From Celeribacter sp. HF31 (GTDB lineage: Bacteria; Pseudomonadota; Alphaproteobacteria; Rhodobacterales; Rhodobacteraceae), in NCBI RefSeq assembly GCF_011806455.1, contig NZ_JAATOT010000004.1:1-64000 (forward strand): a DNA stretch of 64,000 nt, in the 5' to 3' direction. Shown here piece by piece: positions 22,226 through 31,420 of the stretch (its first letter is position 1; the number at the start of each line of letters is the position of its first letter). Both the position numbers and the translations under genes were made by a program. Under the pieces are notes generated by a model, which was not told the origin of the DNA, did no database searches, and saw only the letters and a program-made list of their open reading frames with translations.

Positions 22226-22882
22226 TCAGCGGTTGACGCCTTTGGACAGCATGAGGATGCGACTGGCCTCCGTCATGATGTCGCGTGCATGTGTTCGCTC
22301 TTCGCTTTGGCCGAACCGGGCATCGAGGGCCAATTCGATTTGCGCGCGGGCGTTTTCGGTGGACATGGGTTCAATGCCCAACCCGAGGCGCAGCCACACC
22401 CCATCGATGATCGAGACGAGTGTTTCGGTCACAGCGACCGCTGTCTCTTGGTCAGAAAGGGTCCGCAGCGGGCCGATGAGATTGCTTTTGGTTCGGGCGT
22501 AGATCGCCTTTTGAATGCGGCAATATTGCGGATTGAGCGGCACTGCCGCCAAGAGGGTCAACCAACCATGGGCGACGGAGGGTTTGAAACTTCGCGGCGA
22601 GGTGTTGGCCTCGATCACGGCATAGATCCTCTGCCACGGGGTCCGTGCGATTTTCATCAAGGCGGCGTTTTCGTCTTTCAGGATGCCATTGCCATAGCGC
22701 ATGGCCGCTTCGAGCAATTCGTCTTTGTTCTTGAAATAATGGAGCAGGCTAGCCTTGGACACGCCCGCTGTTTCCGCCACACGTGCAAGCGTTGTCCCGC
22801 TCATCCCATGGCGCGCCAGACAGTCATAAGCCGCGCGGGCAAACTCTTTGCGTCGAATTGTGGACAAGGGGCGGCGGCCCAT
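22226..22882 (-). CDS. betI: BetI-type TetR-family repressor
   Basis: A 218-residue regulator. The N-terminal HTH (about 8-55) contains TTLARVAETAGVSKASLLHYFKNKDELLEA in sense and spacing, and the C-terminal BetI-like domain contains the WLTLLAAVPLNPQY and IIDGVWLRLGL segments typical of choline-responsive BetI. It probably represses choline/betaine genes and itself. The start at 22882 is preferred over 22903 because it has an AGGAGG site. It is divergent from choX with a palindromic intergenic region of about 140 bases. There are no betA/betB genes in the window. Confidence 0.82.
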   Translation of the reverse strand: MGRRPLSTIRRKEFARAAYDCLARHGMSGTTLARVAETAGVSKASLLHYFKNKDELLEAAMRYGNGILKDENAALMKIARTPWQRIYAVIEANTSPRSFKPSVAHGWLTLLAAVPLNPQYCRIQKAIYARTKSNLIGPLRTLSDQETAVAVTETLVSIIDGVWLRLGLGIEPMSTENARAQIELALDARFGQSEERTHARDIMTEASRILMLSKGVNR

Positions 22883-22912
22883 GGCTGTCTCCTCCTGGCA
22901 CATGCTTTGAAT

Positions 22913-22942
22913 TTGGTATTCTTGATTGACTCACCTGTCAAT
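22913..22942 (-). promoter_or_regulatory. betI promoter with overlapping inverted repeat (likely BetI operator)
   Basis: On the minus strand, TTGACA (22941-22936), a 17-base spacer and TACCAA (22918-22913) form a promoter. An inverted repeat ATTGAC-6-GTCAAT (22925-22942) covers the -35 box and resembles BetI-type operator half-sites. This suggests autorepression. Confidence 0.55.
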
Positions 22943-22950
22943 GTAAGTCT

Positions 22951-22980
22951 AGCTTTTATAAGCTGACCAAAGGGTCAGGC
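22951..22980 (+). promoter_or_regulatory. Two further inverted repeats upstream of choX
   Basis: AGCTT-4-AAGCT (22951-22964) and CTGACC-4-GGTCAG (22963-22978) overlap slightly and lie about 50 bases before the choX start. They may be a second operator or an RNA hairpin. Confidence 0.4.
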
Positions 22981-23024
22981 TATAAGAGCTAAGATATGAA
23001 CGCCAAAACAACAGGGTGCTTGCT

Positions 23025-23948
23025 GTGAAAAAATTGAAATTCCTTGCCGCGACGACGGCGCTTGTCTCGGTTGCATCGGTTGCAACTGCGGGCTGTGAAG
23101 AGGTGAGAATGGCCGAACCGGGCTGGACCGATCTGGCCCTGACCTCTGGAATTGCTCAGATCCTTTTGGAAGCGCTGGGATATGATGCGAATGTTGATCA
23201 ACTCAGCATTCCGATCATCTATGAGGCGATGCGGTCATCGGATATGGACGCGTTTCTAGGCTATTGGGATCCTGCCATGGTCCAATATTACAAGAGCTAC
23301 AAAGAGGATGGCAGCGTCGTGACTGTCGCGCAAAACCTCGAAGGTGCGAAATTTACCTGGGCTGTGCCGTCTTATGTCTATGACGCCGGCGTCCATGATT
23401 TCGCGGATCTCGCCAAGTATGAGAAAGAATTTGACGCCAAGCTTTACGGTCTTTCGCCCGGCTCGAACGAGATTATGATCTCCGCACGCGATTCAGATGC
23501 ATTTGGCCTGCAGGACTGGGAAGTGGTCGAAAGCTCTGAACAGGGCATGTTGGCACAGGTCGAGCGTTTTGTGAAAAAAGAGGATTGGATCGCCTTTTTG
23601 GCATGGGCGCCGCATCCGATGAACAGCAAAATCGACCTGAAATATCTCACGGGTGGGGATGATTTTTACGGTCCGAATTTTGGTGGGGCTACGGTGCACA
23701 CGCAAATGCGCAAAGACTATATGGCGGAATGCCCCAATGTCGGAAAATTCCTGTCCCAACTCGAGTTCACCATTGAAATGGAAAACGTGGGCATGGGCTA
23801 TATTCTTGAGGACGGAATGAGCGCCACAGAGGCCGCTTTGAAAGTGATCAAGGCTGACCCGGCTATGATCGCGCCCTGGCTTGACGGCGTCTCCGCTTTG
23901 GATGGTGCTCCGGCTTTGGAACGCGCTGAGGCGGGTCTCGGCCTGTGA
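23025..23948 (+). CDS. choX: Choline/betaine ABC transporter substrate-binding protein (ChoX-like)
   Basis: A 307-residue periplasmic protein with a signal peptide (KKLKFLAATTALVSVASVATA) and an OpuAC-type fold. VRMAEPGWTDLALT and FLGYWDPAMV supply the tryptophans of the aromatic cage that binds quaternary ammonium groups. GTG 23025 is chosen because it places the basic signal-peptide start after an AGGG site; GTG 23016 is also possible. The permease (choW) and ATPase (choV) that should follow are missing, so it must use components encoded elsewhere. Its GTGA overlap couples it to the next gene. Confidence 0.85.
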   Translation: MKKLKFLAATTALVSVASVATAGCEEVRMAEPGWTDLALTSGIAQILLEALGYDANVDQLSIPIIYEAMRSSDMDAFLGYWDPAMVQYYKSYKEDGSVVTVAQNLEGAKFTWAVPSYVYDAGVHDFADLAKYEKEFDAKLYGLSPGSNEIMISARDSDAFGLQDWEVVESSEQGMLAQVERFVKKEDWIAFLAWAPHPMNSKIDLKYLTGGDDFYGPNFGGATVHTQMRKDYMAECPNVGKFLSQLEFTIEMENVGMGYILEDGMSATEAALKVIKADPAMIAPWLDGVSALDGAPALERAEAGLGL

Positions 23949-24874
23949 TCCAGGGCGGATCCCAAGATCAAGACCGTTTCGCGACGGTCAACGGCGTTTG
24001 CTTGTGCTATCGTATAAGCGGACGTCAGAATGCGCCCGTGATGGTTCTGATCGCCGGGCTTGGAATGCAGTTGGTCGAGTGGCCTGAGAGCTTGCTCGAT
24101 AATTTGCGGCAAAGCTATTGCGTGGTTCAACTCGACAACCGGGATATGGGGCTGTCCGAACGACTGGGCAGGTCTTATTCCGCATTGCCTGAGGGCTTTC
24201 ATTGGACCCGTCCCCATGGTGCGCCCGCGCCTTATCATTTGAAAGACATGGCGCTCGACGCGCTGGCCTTGGCGGATCATTTGAATGTGGGGCGGTTTTC
24301 CGTGATCGGGTTTTCCATGGGGGGTATGATTGCCCAACAGATGAGTATTCTCGCGCCGGAACGTGTCATCGCGCTAGCGTCCCTGTGTAGTGCGGACGGC
24401 TGTCCTGTGGCGAGTGGCACAGATGAAAACGCCGACATGTTGACGCGGTTTTTCGTGCCGCCGAAAGATCGCGCCGGGCAGGAACAGCTCTTTTGCGAAA
24501 GCGCGGCCTTTTATTCCCATGGCGCGGAGGCAGCAGATGCTCCGGCGACACGGGCCGCGGCGCGCGTGCTTTTGGATCGTCTGGATGAGGGAGGCGGGGA
24601 TGCGGGCGGCTATATGCGTCAGGCCCTGGCCATCACCGACAGCCCGTGTTGGGATCATGAGCTGTCCAAAGTGCTTGCACCTGCCTTTGTCGCCCATGGC
24701 GCAGAGGATCCCTGTTTGCCGGTGGCACTGGGACATCGTGCCGCTGATCGTTTGCCGCGCGCAGAGTTGCATATATATGAGAACACCGGCCATTGGATTT
24801 CGGATCGATGTGTCGCGGATCTCTGTGCCTGGTTGGAGAAAACCGAACTCATGCATCCTGAAGTCGCCGTTTGA
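23945..24874 (+). CDS. Alpha/beta hydrolase
   Basis: A 309-residue cytosolic hydrolase. The nucleophile elbow is GFSMGG, the acid probably the Asp in HGAEDPCLPV, and the histidine the one in NTGHWI near the C-terminus, so the catalytic triad is complete. The oxyanion region is LIAGLGMQ. It starts at GTG overlapping the choX stop, implying joint expression with choX. A role in choline-ester or lipid-headgroup hydrolysis feeding choX is possible but only inferred from position. Confidence 0.8.
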   Translation: MIQGGSQDQDRFATVNGVCLCYRISGRQNAPVMVLIAGLGMQLVEWPESLLDNLRQSYCVVQLDNRDMGLSERLGRSYSALPEGFHWTRPHGAPAPYHLKDMALDALALADHLNVGRFSVIGFSMGGMIAQQMSILAPERVIALASLCSADGCPVASGTDENADMLTRFFVPPKDRAGQEQLFCESAAFYSHGAEAADAPATRAAARVLLDRLDEGGGDAGGYMRQALAITDSPCWDHELSKVLAPAFVAHGAEDPCLPVALGHRAADRLPRAELHIYENTGHWISDRCVADLCAWLEKTELMHPEVAV

Positions 24875-24903
24875 ATGGGGCCGGGGCGCATTGGATTTTC
24901 TTC

Positions 24904-24932
24904 TTGCCACATGTCTGAAACCCCTCTATATC
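24904..24932 (+). promoter_or_regulatory. Promoter of the S10 operon
   Basis: TTGCCA (24904-24909), a 17-base spacer and TATATC (24927-24932), 146 bases upstream of rpsJ and just past the hydrolase stop. Confidence 0.7.
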
Positions 24933-25078
24933 GCGCGAGTTCCTCGTATGGGGATCGTTGGTGTAGGGATTCGGATATGGCGTAAGCCTCGGGTCAACCG
25001 CATCACAAGGTTCGACGAGGGTGCGCGATGCGCGTGCATCTTCCTCTCAACCTCAATAAGCCTAAGAAAGGCAATGCT

Positions 25079-25387
25079 ATGCAAAGCCAGAACATCCGTA
25101 TTCGGCTGAAGGCATTTGATTTCCGCGTGCTCGATGCGTCGACCCAGGAAATCGTTAACACGGCAAAGCGCACTGGCGCTCAGGTCCGTGGCCCGATCCC
25201 GCTGCCGAACAAGATTGAGAAATTCACGGTTCTCCGTGGTCCTCACATCGACAAGAAATCCCGCGATCAGTTCGAGATCCGCACGCACAAGCGTCTGCTC
25301 GACATCGTTGACCCGACCCCCCAGACCGTGGACGCGCTGATGAAGCTCGACCTCGCCGCTGGTGTGGACGTCGAGATCAAAGTCTAA
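25079..25387 (+). CDS. rpsJ: 30S ribosomal protein S10 (NusE)
   Basis: A 102-residue protein starting [15 protein letters not shown]. It contains the S10 loop motif [23 protein letters not shown] and ends VEIKV. It is part of the 30S head and also binds NusB and NusG in antitermination. ATG 25079 is the canonical start; the in-frame extension to 25028 is discounted. It is first gene of the S10 operon behind the promoter at 24904, and is separated from tuf by the betI islet. Confidence 0.98.
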   Translation: MQSQNIRIRLKAFDFRVLDASTQEIVNTAKRTGAQVRGPIPLPNKIEKFTVLRGPHIDKKSRDQFEIRTHKRLLDIVDPTPQTVDALMKLDLAAGVDVEIKV

Positions 25388-25402
25388 GGGGGGCAATCAG
25401 AT

Positions 25403-26140
25403 ATGTTGCGCTCTGGTGTTATCGCGAAGAAGGTCGGCATGACCCGCCTCTTCATGGAAGACGGCAAACAGATTCCTGTGACCGTTCTCCAACTCGACAA
25501 CCTGCAAGTGGTCGCTCAGCGCACCTCCGAGAAAGACGGCTACACCGCCGTTCAGCTCGGCGCTGGCTCCGCAAAAGCAAAACGCACCTCGCAAGCGATG
25601 CGTGGTCACTTCGCTGCGGCGAATGTTGCCCCGAAACGCAAAGTGGCCGAGTTCCGCGTGGACGAAGACAAGCTGATCGAAGTGGGTGCGGAAATCTCCG
25701 CTGACCATTACTTCGAAGGTCAGTTCGTTGACGTGTCCGGCACGTCCATCGGTAAAGGTTTTGCCGGTGCCATGAAACGCCACAACTTCGGCGGTCTGCG
25801 TGCCTCGCACGGTGTGTCCATCTCCCACCGTTCCCACGGTTCCACCGGTCAGTGTCAAGACCCGGGCCGTGTGTTCAAAGGGAAAAAGATGGCCGGTCAC
25901 ATGGGTGCTGCCCGTGTCACCACCCAAAACCTCCAGGTTGTCCGCACGGACGCCGACCGTGGTCTGATCATGGTCAAAGGCGCTGTTCCGGGCTCCAAAG
26001 GTGGCTGGGTCACCATCAAAGACGCCGTGAAAAAGCCGTTCCCTGAGAACGCGCCGCTCCCGGCTGCTCTGAAATCCGCTGCCTCTGAAGCAACTGCAGC
26101 TCCGGCTGAAGAAGCTCCGGCAGAAGGGGGTGAAGCATGA
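25403..26140 (+). CDS. rplC: 50S ribosomal protein L3
   Basis: A 245-residue protein starting [17 protein letters not shown]. The long loop reaching the peptidyl-transferase centre contains [20 protein letters not shown]. The C-terminus carries a roughly 25-residue Ala/Glu/Pro-rich tail beyond the usual core, a feature common in alphaproteobacteria. The stop overlaps the rplD start (ATGA). Confidence 0.98.
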   Translation: MLRSGVIAKKVGMTRLFMEDGKQIPVTVLQLDNLQVVAQRTSEKDGYTAVQLGAGSAKAKRTSQAMRGHFAAANVAPKRKVAEFRVDEDKLIEVGAEISADHYFEGQFVDVSGTSIGKGFAGAMKRHNFGGLRASHGVSISHRSHGSTGQCQDPGRVFKGKKMAGHMGAARVTTQNLQVVRTDADRGLIMVKGAVPGSKGGWVTIKDAVKKPFPENAPLPAALKSAASEATAAPAEEAPAEGGEA

Positions 26141-26733
26141 CTTTCAACGTGATCAAACTGGACCTCGACGAGGCTCTCTTCGGTCTTGAGCCGCGTGCAG
26201 ACATCCTGCACCGCGTGGTTCGCTGGCAGCGCAACAACGCGCAGCAGGGCACCCACAAGGTCAAGACCCGCTCGGAAGTGTCCTACTCCACCAAAAAGAT
26301 CTATCGCCAAAAAGGCACCGGCGGCGCACGCCACGGCTCCCGCAAGGCACCGATCTTCCGCAAAGGTGGTATCTACAAAGGCCCGACCCCACGTTCGCAC
26401 GGCCACGATCTTACGAAGAAATTCCGTAAGCTCGGTCTGCGTCACGCTCTTTCGGCAAAAGCCGCCTCCGGTAACCTCGTGATTATCGAAGATGCGAAAC
26501 TCGCCGAAGCCAAAACCGCATTGCTCGCCAAAGCGGTCAAGGAGCAGGGCTGGAAACGCGTTCTGGTGATCGACGGTGCTGACGTTGATGCGAACTTCAA
26601 AGCTGCGGCTGCGAACCTCGCTGGCGTCGACGTGCTGCCGACCATTGGCGCCAACGTCTATGACATCCTGAAACGTGACACGCTCGTGATCACCAAAGCA
26701 GGTGTCGAAGCTCTGGAGGCTCGCCTGAAATGA
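26137..26733 (+). CDS. rplD: 50S ribosomal protein L4
   Basis: A 198-residue protein with the conserved extended loop [23 protein letters not shown] that lines the exit tunnel. In E. coli, L4 also represses its own operon by attenuation; whether that applies here is unknown. It overlaps rplC and rplW by ATGA at both ends, indicating tight translational coupling. Confidence 0.98.
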   Translation: MTFNVIKLDLDEALFGLEPRADILHRVVRWQRNNAQQGTHKVKTRSEVSYSTKKIYRQKGTGGARHGSRKAPIFRKGGIYKGPTPRSHGHDLTKKFRKLGLRHALSAKAASGNLVIIEDAKLAEAKTALLAKAVKEQGWKRVLVIDGADVDANFKAAAANLAGVDVLPTIGANVYDILKRDTLVITKAGVEALEARLK

Positions 26734-27026
26734 CCAACAAAGCTGAACTCTACGACGTGATCCGCAAGCCGATCATCACCGAGAAAGCCACCATGGCTTC
26801 TGAAAACGGTGCTGTGGTTTTTGAAGTCGCCATCGACTCCAACAAGCCGCAGATCAAAAAAGCTGTTGAAGAGCTTTTTGGTGTGAAGGTGAAAGCGGTC
26901 AACACGGTTGTCACTAAAGGCAAGACCAAGCGTTTCCGCGGTCAGCCGGGCAAGCGTAAAGACGTCAAAAAAGCCTATGTCACCCTCGAAGACGGCAACG
27001 CCATCGACGTGACCACCGGTCTCTAA
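26730..27026 (+). CDS. rplW: 50S ribosomal protein L23
   Basis: A 98-residue protein that lies at the exit tunnel and docks trigger factor and SRP. The signature is the [19 protein letters not shown]-terminus and the [23 protein letters not shown] extension. Unusually it is followed by an intrinsic terminator and an unrelated gene, not directly by rplB. Confidence 0.98.
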   Translation: MTNKAELYDVIRKPIITEKATMASENGAVVFEVAIDSNKPQIKKAVEELFGVKVKAVNTVVTKGKTKRFRGQPGKRKDVKKAYVTLEDGNAIDVTTGL

Positions 27027-27052
27027 GTTTTAGAGATAGGTTTGAGATGAAG

Positions 27053-27085
27053 AAGCCCCTCGGTGAGAGCCGGGGGGCTTTTTTG
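27053..27085 (+). terminator. Intrinsic terminator after rplW
   Basis: An 11-bp stem (27053-27063 with 27070-27080) is followed by a six-T run. It ends the first S10 segment inside what is normally one operon. Confidence 0.9.
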
Positions 27086-27206
27086 TTGCAGATGAGCGGG
27101 GAGCTCCTATGGTATCGAGCACCTTATTTTATTCACGTTTGACGATGGGTGTAGACGGGGAGGCTGATGCGTTTCGTGAAGCCGCCTGAGAAGTAGAAAG
27201 CATTTG

Positions 27207-27671
27207 ATGACAGTTATACGTGGAGTCTTTGCCTTTGTTCTCATCATGCTCATCTTAGGGGCAGGATTGTTTTTGTTTTTTATATTTTCCATTCAGGCAG
27301 GCAGTGACGTCGTAATGACGACTTTCGAAACTGAAGCAAAACTCGATAATCGTGAGAGGAATGCATTATCTGCGATGTTGGAGGCTGAATATGCTGCGGT
27401 GTGCGGCAAAACAGATGAGGCAGAGGAATGCAGTCTTTGGCGCATTGGCGGAGATAGCGGTAATGGGATCAGGATCCTAGTCAGAGATCATGCCCATAAG
27501 AGCGCTCTCGTCGTGAATTCTGCGCCTAAATATTTCTCCCTGTCTGGAAAGGTCTCAACATTACACAAGAACGTTGAGGCAGACATTCTAGAGATGCTTG
27601 GCAATCAAGCCATTCGCGCAGAGAGAAGTGTTCGCCGCTTTGGGGTAGAGCGAGAGGCGAATTTAAGATAA
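27207..27671 (+). CDS. Hypothetical membrane-anchored protein
   Basis: A 154-residue protein of no recognised family. It has one strongly hydrophobic N-terminal helix (about 6-30, FAFVLIMLILGAGLFLFFIF) followed by a soluble, mostly helical and charged domain containing two Cys about ten residues apart (AAVCGKTDEAEECSL). It is likely inner-membrane anchored with the domain in the periplasm, where a disulfide could form. ATG 27207 is used over TTG 27204. AT content is higher than in the flanking ribosomal genes, suggesting an insertion between rplW and rplB. Confidence 0.65.
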   Translation: MTVIRGVFAFVLIMLILGAGLFLFFIFSIQAGSDVVMTTFETEAKLDNRERNALSAMLEAEYAAVCGKTDEAEECSLWRIGGDSGNGIRILVRDHAHKSALVVNSAPKYFSLSGKVSTLHKNVEADILEMLGNQAIRAERSVRRFGVEREANLR

Positions 27672-27724
27672 CTCTGGTCTCACATGTAATACGCATCAGT
27701 GATTTGTGTCTGATCTAGGCTCAA

Positions 27725-27777
27725 ATGGGTCCTTTGGCCCATTCTGAAATCCCACCCAGAGTGGATTATTTCCACTC
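27725..27777 (+). promoter_or_regulatory. Two hairpins upstream of rplB
   Basis: Arms 27725-27731/27736-27742 and 27759-27765/27771-27777. They lie in the 296-base gap between the hypothetical gene and rplB. I could not pick a convincing promoter in this gap. Confidence 0.4.
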
Positions 27778-27967
27778 CCCTATAGACTCCCCCCCCAACA
27801 CCCACTATACCCCGCCCATCTCACGGCCCCGGATTCGTTCTTGGGGCCCGTGATTTGTGTGGGACGAGGGTCAGACGAAAGTCACGAGAGCCCCCGGCCT
27901 TAGACGAAAACGGGTCGTAGCAGACGAGCTACATCAAAAGACCCAAAGCAAACGGAAGACAGAAACT

Positions 27968-28810
27968 ATGGCACTCAAGTCGTATAAACCGACGACGCCT
28001 GGCCAACGTGGGTTGGTTCTGATCGACCGTTCGGAGCTTTGGAAAGGGCGTCCGGTCAAATCTCTCACCGAGGGTTTGACCAAGAACGGCGGCCGGAACA
28101 ACACCGGACGGATCACGATGCGCCGCAAAGGCGGCGGGGCAAAGCGTCTCTATCGCATCGTCGACTTCAAACGGAACAAGTTTGACGTCGCAGCTACCGT
28201 GGAACGGATCGAATATGACCCGAACCGCACCGCGTTCATCGCGCTCATCAAATACGAAGACGGCGAACAGGCTTACATCTTGGCTCCGCAGCGTCTGGCC
28301 GTCGGCGACAAAGTCATCGCCTCCGCCAAAGCTGACGTGAAGCCCGGCAACGCCATGCCGTTCTCCGGTCTGCCGATCGGTACGATCGTCCACAACGTCG
28401 AGCTGAAGCCCGGCAAAGGTGGTCAGATTGCCCGCGCAGCCGGCACCTACGCCCAATTCGTGGGTCGTGACGGTGGCTACGCCCAGATCCGCCTCTCTTC
28501 TGGCGAACTGCGCCTCGTGCGTCAGGAATGCATGTGCACCGTCGGTGCCGTGTCCAACCCTGACAACTCCAACCAGAACATCGGTAAAGCCGGTCGCAAC
28601 CGCCACAAGGGCATCCGTCCCTCCGTGCGTGGTGTGGTTATGAACCCGATCGATCACCCCCATGGTGGTGGTGAAGGCCGGACCTCTGGTGGTCGTCACC
28701 CGGTGACGCCGTGGGGTAAACCGACGAAAGGCGCGAAAACGCGCAACAAGAACAAGGCGTCCAGCAAGCTCATCATTCGCTCGCGTCACGCCAAGAAGAA
28801 GGGTCGCTAA
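27968..28810 (+). CDS. rplB: 50S ribosomal protein L2
   Basis: A 280-residue protein with [15 protein letters not shown] at the start, the [19 protein letters not shown]-binding stretch, and the C-terminal [19 protein letters not shown] loop whose histidine lies near the peptidyl-transferase centre. ATG 27968 is the canonical start; the in-frame extension to 27857 is rejected. It heads the second S10 segment (rplB-rpsS-rplV-rpsC-rplP). Confidence 0.98.
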   Translation: MALKSYKPTTPGQRGLVLIDRSELWKGRPVKSLTEGLTKNGGRNNTGRITMRRKGGGAKRLYRIVDFKRNKFDVAATVERIEYDPNRTAFIALIKYEDGEQAYILAPQRLAVGDKVIASAKADVKPGNAMPFSGLPIGTIVHNVELKPGKGGQIARAAGTYAQFVGRDGGYAQIRLSSGELRLVRQECMCTVGAVSNPDNSNQNIGKAGRNRHKGIRPSVRGVVMNPIDHPHGGGEGRTSGGRHPVTPWGKPTKGAKTRNKNKASSKLIIRSRHAKKKGR

Positions 28811-28813
28811 GAT

Positions 28814-29092
28814 ATGGCACGTTCTGTCTGGAAAGGCCCGTTTGTGGACGCTTACGTCCTCAAGAAGGCCGAAAAAGCTCGCGAGAGCGGTCGCAACGAG
28901 GTCATCAAGATCTGGTCCCGCCGTTCCACCATCCTGCCTCAGTTCGTTGGCCTCACCTTTGGTGTGTACAACGGTCAGAAGCACATCCCCGTCAACGTCT
29001 CGGAAGACATGATCGGTCAGAAGTTCGGTGAATATGCACCGACCCGCACCTACTACGGTCACGCCGCAGACAAAAAAGCGAAACGGAAATAA
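28814..29092 (+). CDS. rpsS: 30S ribosomal protein S19
   Basis: A 92-residue protein with the family core [21 protein letters not shown] and the C-terminal [21 protein letters not shown]. It binds S13 in the 30S head. It starts four bases after the rplB stop and is followed four bases later by rplV. Confidence 0.98.
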   Translation: MARSVWKGPFVDAYVLKKAEKARESGRNEVIKIWSRRSTILPQFVGLTFGVYNGQKHIPVNVSEDMIGQKFGEYAPTRTYYGHAADKKAKRK

Positions 29093-29095
29093 GTC

Positions 29096-29476
29096 ATGGG
29101 TAAGGTTGCAAATCCCCGTCGCGTGGCTGACAACGAAGCTATGGCCAAAACCAAAATGCTTCGCGTTTCGCCGCAGAAACTGAACCTCGTGGCTCAGATG
29201 ATCCGTGGTAAGAAAGTGGACAAGGCCCTCACGGACCTCACTTTCTCCAACAAGCGTATCGCTGTGGACGTGAAGAAATGCCTTCAGTCCGCCATTGCCA
29301 ATGCCGAGAACAACCACGGTCTCGACGTCGATGAACTCATCGTCGCCGAAGCTTGGGTCGGCAAGAACCTGACCATGAAGCGCGGTCGCCCGCGTGCCCG
29401 TGGTCGTTTCGGCAAGATCATGAAGCCGTTCGCGGAAATCACCATCAAGGTGCGTCAAGTTGAGGAGCAAAACTAA
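29096..29476 (+). CDS. rplV: 50S ribosomal protein L22
   Basis: A 126-residue protein whose beta-hairpin lines the exit tunnel ([17 protein letters not shown]). It begins [30 protein letters not shown]; an internal ATG (29141) would give a shorter start, but the longer form with this N-terminus is common in Rhodobacteraceae. The TAA stop shares its last base with the rpsC ATG. Confidence 0.97.
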   Translation: MGKVANPRRVADNEAMAKTKMLRVSPQKLNLVAQMIRGKKVDKALTDLTFSNKRIAVDVKKCLQSAIANAENNHGLDVDELIVAEAWVGKNLTMKRGRPRARGRFGKIMKPFAEITIKVRQVEEQN

Positions 29477-30186
29477 TGGGTCATAAGGTTAACCCGATTG
29501 GCATGCGTCTCCAGGTCAACCGCACCTGGGATAGCCGCTGGTACGCCGACAGCAAGGACTACGGTGATCTTCTTCTCGAAGACCTGAAAATCCGTGAGTT
29601 CATCAAGGAAGAATGCAAACAAGCCGGCATCAGCCGTGTGATCATCGAGCGTCCGCACAAGAAGTGCCGCGTCACGATCCACACCGCACGTCCGGGTGTC
29701 ATCATCGGCAAGAAAGGTGCAGACATCGAAGGTCTGCGCAAGAAAGTCGCTGCGATGACCGACAGCGAGCTGCACCTCAACATCGTTGAAGTGCGCAAGC
29801 CGGAGCTCGACGCCCAGCTTGTGGCAGAAAGCATCGCGCAACAGCTCGAGCGTCGTGTGTCCTTCCGCCGTGCCATGAAGCGCGCCGTGCAGAACGCCAT
29901 GCGTATGGGTGCCCTCGGCATCCGCGTGAACGTCGCCGGTCGTCTCGGTGGTGCTGAAATCGCGCGTACCGAATGGTATCGCGAAGGCCGCGTTCCGCTT
30001 CACACCCTGCGTGCAGACATCGACTACGCGCATGCTGAAGCAACCACGGCTTACGGCATCATTGGCATCAAAACCTGGATCTTCAAAGGCGAAATCATGG
30101 AACACGACCCGCAGGCTCGTGACCGTCGCGCCGAAGAAGCCCAAGCCGGTCCGGCACCTCGCGGTGACCGCGGCGGCCGTCGCTAA
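29476..30186 (+). CDS. rpsC: 30S ribosomal protein S3
   Basis: A 236-residue protein. The KH domain holds the GxxG-like [14 protein letters not shown] (about residues 73-86). The C-terminal domain includes [43 protein letters not shown]-type sequence. It contributes to mRNA entry and helicase function. It overlaps rplV by one base, with rplP 13 bases downstream. Confidence 0.98.
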   Translation: MGHKVNPIGMRLQVNRTWDSRWYADSKDYGDLLLEDLKIREFIKEECKQAGISRVIIERPHKKCRVTIHTARPGVIIGKKGADIEGLRKKVAAMTDSELHLNIVEVRKPELDAQLVAESIAQQLERRVSFRRAMKRAVQNAMRMGALGIRVNVAGRLGGAEIARTEWYREGRVPLHTLRADIDYAHAEATTAYGIIGIKTWIFKGEIMEHDPQARDRRAEEAQAGPAPRGDRGGRR

Positions 30187-30199
30187 GGAGGTCTGAGAC

Positions 30200-30613
30200 A
30201 TGCTTCAGCCAAAGCGTACAAAATTCCGCAAAATGCACAAAGGCCGGATTCACGGTGAGGCAAAAGGCGGTTCCGATCTGAACTTCGGCACCTTCGGCCT
30301 CAAAGCCGTCGAGCCCGAGCGCATCACCGCGCGTCAGATCGAAGCTGCACGTCGTGCCATGACGCGTCACATGAAGCGTCAGGGCCGTGTCTGGATCCGT
30401 ATCTTCCCGGACACCCCGGTGACCGCCAAGCCCGTCGAAGTGCGTATGGGTAAAGGTAAAGGCTCCGTGGACCGTTGGGTCTGCAAAGTCAAACCCGGCC
30501 GCGTGATGTTCGAACTGGACGGCGTTTCGGAAGACGTCGCACGTGAGGCCCTGCGCCTTGCCGCGATGAAACTCCCGATCAAAACCCGCACCGTGGTTCG
30601 CGAAGACTGGTAA
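30200..30613 (+). CDS. rplP: 50S ribosomal protein L16
   Basis: A 137-residue protein with [38 protein letters not shown] and the [18 protein letters not shown] loop near the A-site finger. It is normally followed at once by rpmC; here a structured 3' UTR and terminator follow, and rpmC is 3.1 kb away. Confidence 0.98.
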   Translation: MLQPKRTKFRKMHKGRIHGEAKGGSDLNFGTFGLKAVEPERITARQIEAARRAMTRHMKRQGRVWIRIFPDTPVTAKPVEVRMGKGKGSVDRWVCKVKPGRVMFELDGVSEDVAREALRLAAMKLPIKTRTVVREDW

Positions 30614-30615
30614 GA

Positions 30616-30644
30616 GGTCGAAAACGCGAATGCGTTTTCTGACC
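30616..30644 (+). ncRNA. GGTC-stem-T-GACC hairpin (rplP 3' UTR)
   Basis: The inner stem pairs 30620-30627 with 30632-30639. It is closed by GGTC (30616-30619) and GACC (30641-30644) with a bulged T at 30640. This is the same frame as 88-115 with a different stem sequence. A plain 9-bp hairpin (30646-30654 with 30659-30667) follows. Confidence 0.55.
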
Positions 30645-30672
30645 AACAGTCCGCGCAAGCGGACTGTCACGC

Positions 30673-30711
30673 GCATGTGGCAGTCGTTTCAAAGAAACGA
30701 TGAGAACATGC
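30673..30711 (+). ncRNA. GGCAGT/ATGAGA internal-loop hairpin (rplP 3' UTR)
   Basis: The outer stem pairs 30673-30678 with 30706-30711. The internal loop is GGCAGT (30679-30684) opposite ATGAGA (30700-30705). The apical stem pairs 30685-30690 with 30694-30699. The outer stem is entirely different in sequence from the tuf copies but pairs perfectly, giving covariation support. Confidence 0.6.
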
Positions 30712-30726
30712 CCGGTTGAAAATTAA

Positions 30727-30760
30727 GAAACCCCCGCTGAGAGATCGGCGGGGGTTTTGT
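30727..30760 (+). terminator. Intrinsic terminator after rplP
   Basis: A stem of about 11-12 bp centred on a GAGA loop (30741-30744) with a downstream T-rich run. Confidence 0.9.
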
Positions 30761-30820
30761 TTTGAACTGGAGCCTATATTCTTCAAAGAACTCTAGTGAG
30801 TTTTTGAAGGTACTTCTTTC

Positions 30821-31354
30821 ATGACTGATTTTGATAAGTTGGAGCGTATATTGCCGGGTATTTTCGGGGGTTTGGTCATTTTGGGCGGCGCGGTCTTCAT
30901 TGGAAACCTTGAATATAAGGGTGCACGTTATCAGGATGCATATGAGCTGTGCCACGACGTTCAACATAGTTTTAATGAACGATCTCGGTCTTGCCGAAAA
31001 GCGATAGAACTGAGCAAAGAGCTTCAACAATACGCGCCCGGCAAGGGGCATCGTGCCTACATAAGGTCCAATCTGCTCAAAATAGATTATGCAAGGATGC
31101 TGGTTGAGAATGGCGACTATGAGAGTGCAGAAGGCCTGTTTGATGATGTGCTTAGAGGATTCATGCTGCATTGGTCTCGCGATGCCGGACCGGTGTTAAG
31201 CGAGACCCAAGCCACAGTTTTGCGATATCTGGTGGCAGTTGCCGAGCAAGAGCCTGAAACTTTACCTGTGATAGAGCGCGCATTAGATCTCGAGAACACC
31301 CGGATCACCTGGCCGATCCTGAGAGGTGATCTTTCTAAGGTAAGCGAACAGTGA
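30821..31354 (+). CDS. Hypothetical membrane-anchored helical-repeat protein
   Basis: A 177-residue protein of no recognised family. One N-terminal transmembrane helix (about 11-31, ILPGIFGGLVILGGAVFIG) is followed by an alpha-helical domain. The helices and spacing (KAIELSKELQQYAPG, NLLKIDYARMLVENGDYESAEGLFDDVLRG) look like TPR repeats, which would suggest protein binding. Base composition is more AT-rich than in the ribosomal genes. It is the first cargo gene between rplP and rpmC. Confidence 0.65.
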   Translation: MTDFDKLERILPGIFGGLVILGGAVFIGNLEYKGARYQDAYELCHDVQHSFNERSRSCRKAIELSKELQQYAPGKGHRAYIRSNLLKIDYARMLVENGDYESAEGLFDDVLRGFMLHWSRDAGPVLSETQATVLRYLVAVAEQEPETLPVIERALDLENTRITWPILRGDLSKVSEQ

Positions 31355-31420
31355 ATGCGCCCTTGAACCGGGGCTTCGGTCCACGCATATCTAGCCTCAA
31401 CTGACCCCACAGAGGCCAAA

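Noticed and set aside
22079-22966. A 295-residue plus-strand frame opposite betI.
   Set aside because: It overlaps the well-supported betI gene over its full length, lacks recognisable domains and has the usual shadow composition.
27781-27830. Promoter for rplB around the TATAGA/TATACC strings.
   Set aside because: Neither string has a plausible -35 box at 16-18 bases, so no promoter is called although one is expected after the upstream terminator.
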